Part shown: piece after piece, positions 1-7,364 of the stretch | Layout: each line of letters begins with the position of its first letter | Position numbering within the stretch: the stretch's first letter is position 1 | DNA from: Streptomyces canus | GTDB taxonomy: Bacteria; Actinomycetota; Actinomycetes; Streptomycetales; Streptomycetaceae | Length of the DNA: 64,000 nucleotides | Direction of reading: 5' to 3' | Assembly: GCF_030815415.1 (NCBI RefSeq) | Contig: NZ_JAUSWW010000001.1 | Span: forward strand, 7,440,001-7,504,000 | Program-made: the position numbers and the translations under genes | Notes under the pieces: generated by a model | Databases searched by the model: none | What the model was told of the DNA's origin: nothing | Seen by the model: the letters and a program-made list of their open reading frames with translations, nothing else

Positions 1-825
1 GCCCTCGCCGAGCGACTTGGCGACGAGCGGCTCGGCGACGACGAGCTTCTCCTGGCCGTCGGTCACCACGACGTAGGTGACCTCGGGATGGGAGGCGACC
101 GCGGTGTTGGAGACCAGCGTCCAGGGCGTGGTCGTCCACACCAGGAGCGCGGCCTCACCGGCGAGCGGACCGGAGGTGAGCGGGAAACGGACGTACACGG
201 ACGGGTCGACGACCGTCTCGTAGCCCTGCGCCAGCTCGTGGTCGGAGAGGCCGGTGCCGCAGCGGGGGCACCAGGGGGCGACGCGGTGGTCCTGGACCAG
301 CAGGCCCTTATTGAAGATCTCCTTGAGCGACCACCAGACCGACTCGATGTACTCGGGGTGCATCGTGACGTAGGCGTCGTCGAGGTCGACCCAGTAGCCC
401 ATGCGGGTCGTCAGCTCGGAGAAGGCGTCGGTGTGGCGCAGCACGGAGTCGCGGCACCTGGCGTTGAACTCCGCGATGCCGTACGCCTCGATGTCCTGCT
501 TGCCGGAGAAGCCGAGCTCCTTCTCCACCGCGAGCTCCACCGGGAGGCCGTGGCAGTCCCAGCCGGCCTTGCGGGCCACGTGGTAGCCGCGCATGGTGCG
601 GAAGCGGGGGAAGACGTCCTTGAAGACGCGCGCCTCGATGTGGTGGGCGCCCGGCATGCCGTTGGCGGTGGGCGGGCCCTCGTAGAACACCCACTCGGGG
701 CGGCCCTCGGACTGCTCCAGGCTCTTGGCGAAGATCTTCTGCTCGCGCCAGAACTCGAGCACGGCGTGCTCGAGGGCGGGCAGGTCGACCTGGGCGGGCA
801 CCTGGCGGTACGTAGGCGATGTCAT
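1..825 (-). CDS. ileS: Isoleucyl-tRNA synthetase, N-terminal 275 residues (3' end outside window)
   Basis: IleRS charges tRNA-Ile with isoleucine in the cytosol. The visible part covers the N-terminal Rossmann catalytic half and the start of the editing domain: FYEGPPTANGMPGAHH at about residues 47-62, then GWDCHGLPVE (class I synthetase), and a Cys pair in APWCPRCGTGLSDHELAQGYE, with TTTPWTL at about 250. The class I HIGH signature reads G-A-H-H (residues 59-62), the non-canonical GXHH form known from some IleRS2 enzymes, instead of H-x-G-H. The ATG start at 825 has a strong GGAGG about 10 nt upstream that lies inside a T-box sequestrator. The gene runs off the left edge, so the KMSKS loop and the anticodon domain cannot be seen. 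Confidence 0.97.
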   Translation of the reverse strand, partial: MTSPTYRQVPAQVDLPALEHAVLEFWREQKIFAKSLEQSEGRPEWVFYEGPPTANGMPGAHHIEARVFKDVFPRFRTMRGYHVARKAGWDCHGLPVELAVEKELGFSGKQDIEAYGIAEFNARCRDSVLRHTDAFSELTTRMGYWVDLDDAYVTMHPEYIESVWWSLKEIFNKGLLVQDHRVAPWCPRCGTGLSDHELAQGYETVVDPSVYVRFPLTSGPLAGEAALLVWTTTPWTLVSNTAVASHPEVTYVVVTDGQEKLVVAEPLVAKSLGEG

Positions 826-1125
826 CAGCGAGCTTCCTCCGGCGGACTTGCTGCCTTCCGTCCGGAGGGACGAGAGCTGTCCTGTGTACGCCGGTTTCGG
901 CGCGCTCCCGCGGTACCACCCTCCTTGGCTCCCCGGTGCGTCTTCCGCACCGATGAGCCCCCTCATTGGGGTCGCGATGCCGGGTCTACCACCCCGCGTG
1001 GGGCTTCTTCCGGCGGCTCCGGGGTGATCTTCACGTCGCGCTCGCCCCCGGGCTTCCACCGTCCCCGGGTCGCTCTGGGCTGCGTACGCCGCTACTCGTC
1101 CCCATCCAAGCTTTTCGCTCCGCCC
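826..1125 (-). promoter_or_regulatory. Translational T-box riboswitch of ileS
   Basis: On the minus strand the leader contains a full T-box core (AGGGTGGTACCGCG, 922-909), whose centre pairs with the acceptor end of uncharged tRNA. Further upstream, the sequence GTGAAGATCACCCC holds a candidate Ile specifier codon AUC at 1028-1026. Downstream of the T-box, CCTCCGG (868-862) can pair with CCGGAGG (842-836), which contains the ileS Shine-Dalgarno. That makes a sequestrator hairpin and no transcription terminator, so control should be at translation. A GACGAGTAG stretch near the 5' end (about 1106-1098) fits the short Stem I of actinobacterial ileS T-boxes. The exact 5' end is a guess. Confidence 0.9.
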
Positions 1126-1415
1126 AGTGTACGGCGCCGCACGGACAGCGGCCGACCGCTTTTCCGGGCCCGGGGGACACGGACGTCGCACGGCGGGGAG
1201 TGACCCGAATGGAGCGGTACGCGTGTTCGGATTCTGGGACGCACGGCACGGCGGATTACCCGGCGGGGAGCTGGGCACAACGCATGCAGGTTCGGCGCGC
1301 CCCTGCGCGAGCCGGGCGAATCGGGCGGTGTGCCCCGTTGCCGTGGGACTCGAGTCGATTTATCGTCCCAGCACGATTCGCGTGCAAGATCACAATATGT
1401 GAAGGGGCCGCGGCC

Positions 1416-2372
1416 ATGGTGGCGAAGAAGACCGCCGTACAGCAGTCGGCGTCGGGCAGTTCGGGGGCTGCCAAGGCCTCCGGTGGTGCGGCCAAGGACG
1501 TGGGTGGGAAGAAGAGCGCACAGGGGGGTGCCGAGGGGCGTGCCGCCAAGGCCGTGAAGACGGTGGCCGGCGCCGCGAGGAAGGCGGTGGCCAAGAGCCC
1601 CGAGAAGAAGACCGCGGCCAAGAAGGCCACGGCGTCCAAGGCGGCTCCCGCGCGGGAGGCCGTCGAGGAGGAGGGGTCCCAGAGACCGGCGGCCAAGAAG
1701 GCCGCCGCGAAGAAGACGGCGGCCAAGAAGTCGGCGGCCAAGAAGGTGACTGCCAAGAAGACGGCAGCGAAGAAGACGGCGGCCAAGAAGACCGCTGTCG
1801 CGAAGAGCACCTCCACGAAGAGTGCGGCCGGCAAGAGCACGGCCGAGAAGGCGGGCGCGGCGCAGGCCGCGAAGCAGACGGGAGCCACGACGGTGGTTGC
1901 GAAGAAGACTCCTGGCACGGCCACGGCGGCGCAGACCGCCGTCCCCAAGGCACGTCTCGCCGCGGCGGTGGAGCCGGGCGAGCTCGCGGTCCGCCCGGGC
2001 GAGGACCCCTGGACGCCGGAGGAGGTCCAGGAGGCGCGTACCGAGCTGCAGTCCGAAGCGCTGCGGCTGAGCTCCGAGATCACCTCGTCCGAGGAGTCCC
2101 TCGTGGGCCTGATGCGGGACTCCGGGGACGGCGCGGGCGACGACCAGGCCGACACCGGCACCAAGAACATCACGCGCGAGCACGAGATGGCCCTCGCGGC
2201 CAACGCGCGCGAGATGCTCATCCAGACCCAGCGTGCCTTGGACCGCCTCGACGCGGGTACCTACGGCCTGTGCGAGAACTGCGGCAACGCCATCGGCAAG
2301 GCGCGTATGCAGGCCTTCCCGCGCGCCACGCTCTGCGTGGAGTGCAAGCAGAAGCAGGAACGCCGGTACTGA
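1416..2372 (+). CDS. TraR/DksA-family zinc-finger protein with Lys/Ala-rich N-terminal tail
   Basis: A 318-residue protein. Residues from about 1 to 150 are low-complexity, rich in KKTA, AKK and KKAA repeats, like the tails of histone H1-type and actinobacterial HU proteins. After a linker comes a helical region (TPEEVQEARTELQSEALRL) and a C-terminal C4 zinc finger with cysteines at 286, 289, 307 and 310 (GLCENCGNAI, then LCVECKQK). The DksA fold normally acts in the RNA polymerase secondary channel; the basic tail suggests DNA binding. I recall the S. coelicolor homologue being called DdbA in nucleoid proteomics, but cannot verify this here. The ATG at 1416 follows GAAGGGG (1401-1407). An in-frame open stretch reaches back to 966 but overlaps the ileS leader and is not expected to be coding. 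It lies divergent to ileS and upstream of lspA. Confidence 0.88.
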   Translation: MVAKKTAVQQSASGSSGAAKASGGAAKDVGGKKSAQGGAEGRAAKAVKTVAGAARKAVAKSPEKKTAAKKATASKAAPAREAVEEEGSQRPAAKKAAAKKTAAKKSAAKKVTAKKTAAKKTAAKKTAVAKSTSTKSAAGKSTAEKAGAAQAAKQTGATTVVAKKTPGTATAAQTAVPKARLAAAVEPGELAVRPGEDPWTPEEVQEARTELQSEALRLSSEITSSEESLVGLMRDSGDGAGDDQADTGTKNITREHEMALAANAREMLIQTQRALDRLDAGTYGLCENCGNAIGKARMQAFPRATLCVECKQKQERRY

Positions 2373-2433
2373 GGGTGCGGTGGGGCGTGCCGTACCCTCG
2401 TCGTCAGTCAGGTACCTAGGTCGAGGGACACAC

Positions 2434-3033
2434 GTGGCAGAGGCGGAGCGCATCATCGGTACGCCGGACTCCCCGGAGGGGGCGGAGACCGAGCCGGAGC
2501 AGTCGTCCGGTGCGGAGGGGCAGGCGAGCGCCGAGGCGCGGCCCAGGGGGAAGCGGCGGATCGCCGTGCTGTTCGCGGTCGCCACGTTCGCGTACGCCCT
2601 CGACCTGGTCAGCAAGATGATCGTGGTCGCCAAGCTGGAGCACCACGCGCCGATCGAGATCATCGGGGACTGGCTGAAGTTCGAGGCGATCCGCAACGCG
2701 GGCGCGGCCTTCGGCTTCGGCGAGGCCTTCACCGTGATCTTCACGGTGATCGCGGCCGCCGTGATCGTGGTGATCGCCCGGCTCGCCCGCAAGCTCTACA
2801 GCCTGCCCTGGGCGATCGCGCTGGGCATGCTGCTGGGCGGTGCGCTCGGCAACCTCACCGACCGGATCTTCCGCTCGCCCGGCGTCTTCGAGGGCGCGGT
2901 CGTGGACTTCATCGCGCCCAAGCACTTCGCGGTGTTCAACCTGGCCGACTCGGCGATCGTGTGCGGCGGCATCCTGATCGTGCTGCTGTCCTTCAAGGGC
3001 CTCGACCCGGACGGGACCGTCCACAAGGACTGA
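2434..3033 (+). CDS. lspA: Lipoprotein signal peptidase (signal peptidase II)
   Basis: This membrane aspartyl protease cleaves the signal peptide of diacylglyceryl-modified prolipoproteins, downstream of Lgt, whose gene is also in this window at 44.1 kb. The 199-residue product has a hydrophilic N-terminal extension of about 40 residues, then four hydrophobic segments (about 43-62, 98-115, 125-140, 165-186). The catalytic aspartates are visible as D143 in GNLTDRI and D172 in FNLADSAI, with the family motif RNAGAAFG at 87-94. The GTG start at 2434 is preceded by GAGGGA. It is 61 bp downstream of the DksA-like gene and 77 bp upstream of rluD, the usual lspA-rluD pairing. Confidence 0.96.
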   Translation: MAEAERIIGTPDSPEGAETEPEQSSGAEGQASAEARPRGKRRIAVLFAVATFAYALDLVSKMIVVAKLEHHAPIEIIGDWLKFEAIRNAGAAFGFGEAFTVIFTVIAAAVIVVIARLARKLYSLPWAIALGMLLGGALGNLTDRIFRSPGVFEGAVVDFIAPKHFAVFNLADSAIVCGGILIVLLSFKGLDPDGTVHKD

Positions 3034-3110
3034 CGGGCCGAGGGGTCCCGGCCGAGGGTTTTCCACAGGCTCGCGTCGGGGCCGTCGGCGCTGTCCTGCA
3101 TACTCGTCGG

Positions 3111-4055
3111 GTGAGCCCGATTCCCGAGATCCGTACCCTGCCCGTGCCCGACGGCCTGGAGGGCGAGCGTGTCGACGCCGCCATCTCCCGCATGCTCGGC
3201 TTCTCCCGAACCAAGGCCGCGGAGCTCGCCGCCGCGGGGAAGGTCACGGTCGACGGGTCGGTGGTAGGGAAGTCCGAGCGGGTCCACGGCGGCGCCTGGC
3301 TCGAGGTGGAGATGCCACAGGCGCCGGCGCCCGTGCAGATCGTCGCCGAGCCCGTCGAGGGCATGGAGATCGTGCACGACGACGATGACGTGGTCGTGAT
3401 CGTCAAGCCCGTCGGCGTCGCCGCGCACCCCTCGCCGGGCTGGAGCGGGCCGACCGTCATCGGCGGTCTCGCCGCGGCCGGCTACCGGATCTCGACCTCC
3501 GGCGCCGCCGAGCGCCAGGGCATCGTCCACCGGCTGGACGTGGGCACCTCCGGCCTCATGACGGTCGCCAAGTCGGAGCGGGCGTACACCTCGCTCAAGC
3601 GCCAGTTCAAGGAGCGCACGGTCGACAAGCGCTACCACACGCTCGTGCAGGGCCACCCGGACCCGACCAGCGGCACCATCGACGCGCCCATCGGCCGCCA
3701 CCCCCAGCACGACTACAAGTGGGCGGTCACGGCCGAGGGCAAGCCGTCGGTCACCCACTACGACCTCATCGAGGCGTTCCGCGCGGCCTCCCTGCTCGAC
3801 GTGAAGCTGGAGACCGGCCGCACCCACCAGATCCGCGTCCACATGGCCGCCCACCGCCACCCCTGCGTCGGCGACCTGACCTACGGCGCCGACCCGACCC
3901 TCGCCAAGCGGCTGCACCTGTCCCGCCAGTGGCTGCACGCCGTCCGCCTCGGCTTCGAGCACCCCGGGGACGGACAGTGGGTCGAGTTCGAGAGCGACTA
4001 CCCGGCCGACCTGCAGAAGGCCCTGGACCAGGTCCGCGAGGAGACGTACGGATGA
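3111..4055 (+). CDS. rluD: RluD-type pseudouridine synthase
   Basis: Isomerises specific uridines of 23S rRNA (helix 69 in the E. coli RluD family) to pseudouridine. It has 314 residues: an N-terminal S4 RNA-binding domain (about 15-65, SRTKAAELAAAGKVTVDG) and an RluA/RluD catalytic domain with the signature HRLDVGTSGLM, catalytic Asp at 143. Substrate-loop and C-terminal motifs ETGRTHQIRVHM and VGDLTYG are present. No Shine-Dalgarno precedes the GTG at 3111; instead a -10-like CATACT (3099-3104) ends 6 nt upstream, suggesting a leaderless transcript. The stop overlaps the next start (ATGA). Confidence 0.94.
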   Translation: MSPIPEIRTLPVPDGLEGERVDAAISRMLGFSRTKAAELAAAGKVTVDGSVVGKSERVHGGAWLEVEMPQAPAPVQIVAEPVEGMEIVHDDDDVVVIVKPVGVAAHPSPGWSGPTVIGGLAAAGYRISTSGAAERQGIVHRLDVGTSGLMTVAKSERAYTSLKRQFKERTVDKRYHTLVQGHPDPTSGTIDAPIGRHPQHDYKWAVTAEGKPSVTHYDLIEAFRAASLLDVKLETGRTHQIRVHMAAHRHPCVGDLTYGADPTLAKRLHLSRQWLHAVRLGFEHPGDGQWVEFESDYPADLQKALDQVREETYG

Positions 4056-4522
4056 GCCTGCCGTCGTACGCGGTCCGGGTCGCCGAGGACCGCGCCGACC
4101 GCGAGCTGTGCTTCGCGGTGCGCAAGGAGGTCTTCGTCGCCGAGCAGGGCGTGCCGGAGGACCTGGAGTACGACGCGTACGACGCCGTCGCGGTGCATGT
4201 GCTGGCCGTGCGGGAGGACGGGGTGCCGCTGGGCACCGGGCGGCTGCTGTACGGCTCCGCGGCCGCGGAGAAGGTCGGCGGTGACCTGACGCTGGGGTCG
4301 CTCGGGCGGCTCGCCGTCACCCAGGAGGCGCGCGGACTGGGGGTCGGGGTCGCGCTCGTGCGGGCCATCGAGGACGCGGCACGCGCGCTGGGGCTGGCGG
4401 CGGTGGATCTGCACGCGCAGACGCATGCGCTGGGGTTCTACGAGCGGCTGGGGTACGAGGCCTACGGGGCGGAGTACCTGGAGGCGGGGATGGCGCACCA
4501 GGGGATGCGGCGCGCTCTGTAG
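4052..4522 (+). CDS. GNAT-family N-acetyltransferase
   Basis: A 156-residue single-domain GNAT protein that would transfer an acetyl group from acetyl-CoA; the substrate is unknown. Motif A is clear: LGRLAVTQEARGLGVGVALVRAIE, where the R-x-x-G-x-G/A pyrophosphate loop reads ARGLGVGVAL, and the C-terminal GFYERLGYEAYG is the usual GNAT beta6-beta7 end. The early VRKEVFVAEQGVPEDLEYD resembles the ElaA-type subgroup. It starts with ATG overlapping the rluD stop codon, so the two are probably translationally coupled; no functional link to pseudouridylation is evident. Confidence 0.85.
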   Translation: MSLPSYAVRVAEDRADRELCFAVRKEVFVAEQGVPEDLEYDAYDAVAVHVLAVREDGVPLGTGRLLYGSAAAEKVGGDLTLGSLGRLAVTQEARGLGVGVALVRAIEDAARALGLAAVDLHAQTHALGFYERLGYEAYGAEYLEAGMAHQGMRRAL

Positions 4523-4622
4523 CACGGGGTGTGCCCGGTGACACAGGGTACCGAAAACGCTGGTGGGAACCGGGGCGTGGCAGGCTTGAGGTCTGCCGTC
4601 CGAACGTCCAGAGCTCATCGGA

Positions 4623-6218
4623 GTGCTGACCGTGGATCAGTTGGCCCTGCTGTTCGTGCTGTTGCTCGGGGCCGTGGTGAGCGTCCCGGTCGGAGACCGG
4701 GTCGGGTTGCCGGCGCCGGTGCTGATGACCCTGCTCGGGATAGTCCTCGCGCTGCTCGACTTCGTGCCCAACGTCGAGATCTCGCCGGAGCTGATCCTGC
4801 CGCTCCTGCTGCCACCGCTGCTCTACGCCGCCGTACGGCGCACTTCCTGGCGGCAGTTCGCGGCCAACATCAGACCGATCTTCCTGCTCGCCGTGGCGCT
4901 GGTGTTCGTCACCACCCTGTGTGTGGCCGTCGTCGCGGGCGCGATCGTGCCGGGCCTGCCGATCGCCGCCGCCGTGGCCCTCGGCGCGCTGGTCGCACCG
5001 CCCGACCCGGTCGCGGCGACCGCCGTCGCCGGGCAGCTCGGGCTGCCGCGCCGACTGGTGTCGATCCTGGAGGGCGAGGGGCTCTTCAACGACGTGACGG
5101 CGATCGTGCTGTACCACGTCGCGATCGCCGCGGCCGTCAGCGGCACGTTCTCGCCCTGGCGGGCCGGCCTCGACCTGGTGCTGTCCGCCGTGGTCGCCGT
5201 CGTTGTCGGCCTCGCCCTCGGCTGGGGCGCCAACAAGCTCATGGACGTGCTCGACGACGCGACCCTGCAGATCGGCCTCACCCTCCTGGTGCCGTACGCC
5301 TCCTACGTAATGGCCGAGGAGCTGCACGGCTCCGGGGTGCTCGCCGTCCTCACCACCGCCCTCTTCCTCGCCGAGTACGCCACCGACGCCGACGACGTCC
5401 TCACGCGGCTCGCCGGGCACACGTTCTGGGACATCGTCGACACGCTGGTCACCGGCGTGGCCTTCGGACTGATCGGGCTCGAACTGCACAACGCCATCCG
5501 GACCGCGTCCGGGCGGTGGGGCGAGATGCTCGGCTGGGCGGCCGCGATCGTGGGGGTCGTCGTCCTCGTACGGCTGCTGTGGCTGTTGCCCGCGACCTGG
5601 GTCGCCAAGCGGCTGCACGCCAAGCAGGACTACGACGAGGAGATCCCGACGACCTGGCGGGAGACCGTCGTCATGTGGTGGTCCGGGATGCGCGGGGTGG
5701 CGTCCGTGGCGCTGGCCCTGGCGATCCCGCTGAAGACCGACGACGGGTCCGCTTTTCCCGACCGGGACGAGATCGTCTTCATCGCGTTCGGCGTCATCAT
5801 GGCGACCCTCGTGCTCCAGGGGCTGACCCTGCCCTGGCTCGTGAAGAAGCTCGGCGTGAAGGCCGACACCGAGCGGGAGAAGGAGTTCGAGAAGACGCTG
5901 GCGATCCGGGCGGCCAAGGCGGCCAAGCGCAGGCTGAAGGAGATCGAGGAGGTCGAGGAGCTGTCGGAGGAGCTGACCGAGCAGCTGCTGCGGCGGGCGT
6001 TCGAGATCGGGGTGCGGATCAGCCCGGACATGGGGGACGAGGAGCGGCGGGAGGCGCACGAGCAGCGGGTGAAGCGACTGAGGCGGATCCGGCGGATCCA
6101 GAGCGAGATGATGAGCGCCGCACGGCACGAGGTGCTGGCGGCACGCAGTGAGCCGGGGGCCGACCCCGAGGTCGTGGACCGGGTGCTGAGGCACCTCGAC
6201 GTGCGCAGTCTGCGGTGA
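4623..6218 (+). CDS. CPA1-family Na+/H+ antiporter
   Basis: A 531-residue cation/proton antiporter expected in the cytoplasmic membrane. About 12 hydrophobic segments fill residues 5-410. The family's ion-binding region is seen in GALVAPPDPVAATAVAGQLG, followed by EGEGLFNDVTAIVLY, where the N-D pair is the conserved cation/proton site of NhaP/NHE-type proteins, and later MWWSGMRGVASVALALAIPL. A charged cytoplasmic tail (about 420-531) is rich in Glu, Lys and Arg and probably helical. The start is taken as GTG 4623; an in-frame GTG at 4632 is also possible. It is 100 bp after the acetyltransferase and stands alone. Confidence 0.92.
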   Translation: MLTVDQLALLFVLLLGAVVSVPVGDRVGLPAPVLMTLLGIVLALLDFVPNVEISPELILPLLLPPLLYAAVRRTSWRQFAANIRPIFLLAVALVFVTTLCVAVVAGAIVPGLPIAAAVALGALVAPPDPVAATAVAGQLGLPRRLVSILEGEGLFNDVTAIVLYHVAIAAAVSGTFSPWRAGLDLVLSAVVAVVVGLALGWGANKLMDVLDDATLQIGLTLLVPYASYVMAEELHGSGVLAVLTTALFLAEYATDADDVLTRLAGHTFWDIVDTLVTGVAFGLIGLELHNAIRTASGRWGEMLGWAAAIVGVVVLVRLLWLLPATWVAKRLHAKQDYDEEIPTTWRETVVMWWSGMRGVASVALALAIPLKTDDGSAFPDRDEIVFIAFGVIMATLVLQGLTLPWLVKKLGVKADTEREKEFEKTLAIRAAKAAKRRLKEIEEVEELSEELTEQLLRRAFEIGVRISPDMGDEERREAHEQRVKRLRRIRRIQSEMMSAARHEVLAARSEPGADPEVVDRVLRHLDVRSLR

Positions 6219-6286
6219 CCTTTCCGTCGTATGGCAGTCGTGTGAAGGGCGACGACTGTGCGGGCGGCCCTTCTTAGGGTGGGGGC

Positions 6287-7027
6287 ATGTCTCGCAACAT
6301 CGTGATCAGTGGTGGCGGTACGGGGATCGGGCTCGCGGCGGCGCAGGCCTTCGCGGCGGACGGGGACCGGGTGCTGCTGCTCGGGCGGCGGGCCGAGGTG
6401 CTGGAGAAGGCCGGGGTGCCGGGGGCGCTGACGTACGCGGCCGATCTCAGCGACACGGCGCAGGTGCGTGGGGTCGCCGGGTTCGTCGCCCGGGAGCTGG
6501 GGACCGTGGATGTGCTGGTCCACAGCGCGGGCGGGACCGGGCAGCTCGAACCGCCCGCCTCCGGTGACGATCCGCTGGATGCCGTGGCCCATGCCTGGAC
6601 CGTCAACTTCCGGCTCAATCTGCTGACCGCGGCCCTGCTCACCGAGGCCCTGAAGGACCGGCTCGCCGAGCCCGGCGGGCGGGTGCTGTTCGTCAGCTCC
6701 ATCGCCGCCTACCGGGGGTCCGGCAGCGGGGCGTACGCGGCGGCCAAGGCCGGGCTGCATCCGTACGCCCATGACCTGGCCCGGGAGCTCGGACCCCGCG
6801 GGATCACCGTGAACGTCGTCGCGCCCGGCTACATCGAGGACACCGAGTTCTTCGGGGCGGCCATCGACCCCGCCCGCCGCGCCCGGCTCGTCGCCGACAC
6901 CGAGAACGGGCGCGCCGGGACGCCCGGGGACGTCGCCGGCACCCTGCACTGGCTGGCCTCGCCGGGCGCCGGGCACGTCACGTCGCAGATCGTGCAGGTC
7001 AATGGGGGTGCCGAGCGGGGGCGTTGA
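6287..7027 (+). CDS. Short-chain dehydrogenase/reductase
   Basis: A 246-residue NAD(P)-dependent oxidoreductase of the classical SDR family. The Rossmann motif is SGGGTGIGLAAA (residues 8-19), NAG is replaced by HSAGG (about 82-86), and the catalytic Ser and Y-x-x-x-K lie in FVSSIAAYRGSGSGAYAAAKAG. The C-terminus VTSQIVQVNGGAERGR fits the usual end of these enzymes. The ATG at 6287 has GGGGG just upstream and also a TAGGGT hexamer 6 nt before it, so it may be leaderless. Its last 47 nt form the first part of a 165-bp tandem repeat that continues past the stop codon. The substrate cannot be predicted. Confidence 0.92.
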   Translation: MSRNIVISGGGTGIGLAAAQAFAADGDRVLLLGRRAEVLEKAGVPGALTYAADLSDTAQVRGVAGFVARELGTVDVLVHSAGGTGQLEPPASGDDPLDAVAHAWTVNFRLNLLTAALLTEALKDRLAEPGGRVLFVSSIAAYRGSGSGAYAAAKAGLHPYAHDLARELGPRGITVNVVAPGYIEDTEFFGAAIDPARRARLVADTENGRAGTPGDVAGTLHWLASPGAGHVTSQIVQVNGGAERGR

Positions 7028-7350
7028 TCTCGGCGAGGTGAGCGGGCCGGTGCCGGTGGGGCTGTCTCGTCCGTCGGCTCCGGTCGTCCGGTCGGCCCGT
7101 CCTTTCTGCCGGGGGTCCGGGGGTCGCCCCCGGGAGAATGCAGTACGTCGCAGATCGTGCAGGTCAATGGGGGTGCCGAGCGGGGGCGTTGATCTCGGCG
7201 AGGTGAGCGGGCCGGTGCCGGTGGGGCTGTCTCGTCCGTCGGCTCCGGTCGTCCGGTCGGCCCGTCCTTTCTGCCGGGGGTCCGGGGGTCGCCCCCGGGA
7301 GAATGCAGTACGTCGCAGATCGTCCAGGTCAATGGGGGTGCCGAGCGGGG
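6981..7350 (+). repeat. 165-bp tandem repeat, 2.2 copies, covering the 3' end of the SDR gene
   Basis: Copy 1 is 6981-7145, copy 2 is 7146-7310, and a partial third copy is 7311-7350. By eye, copies 1 and 2 are identical. Each full unit carries the last 14 or so codons of the SDR gene, its stop, and a GC-rich tail with a 7-bp stem/3-nt loop hairpin (CCGGGGG-TCG-CCCCCGG, 7117-7133 and 7282-7298) that probably acts as a terminator. The third copy encodes the same peptide tail with only synonymous differences. The period equals 55 codons. Confidence 0.95.
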
Positions 7351-7364
7351 ACGGTGAGTGGCCG

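Noticed and set aside
966..1415. N-terminal extension of the DksA-like gene
   Set aside because: This frame overlaps the ileS T-box leader; the start at 1416 has a ribosome site and begins the expected Lys/Ala region.
6981..7350. Possible CRISPR array
   Set aside because: The units are 165 bp and contiguous, without short repeats separated by unique spacers.
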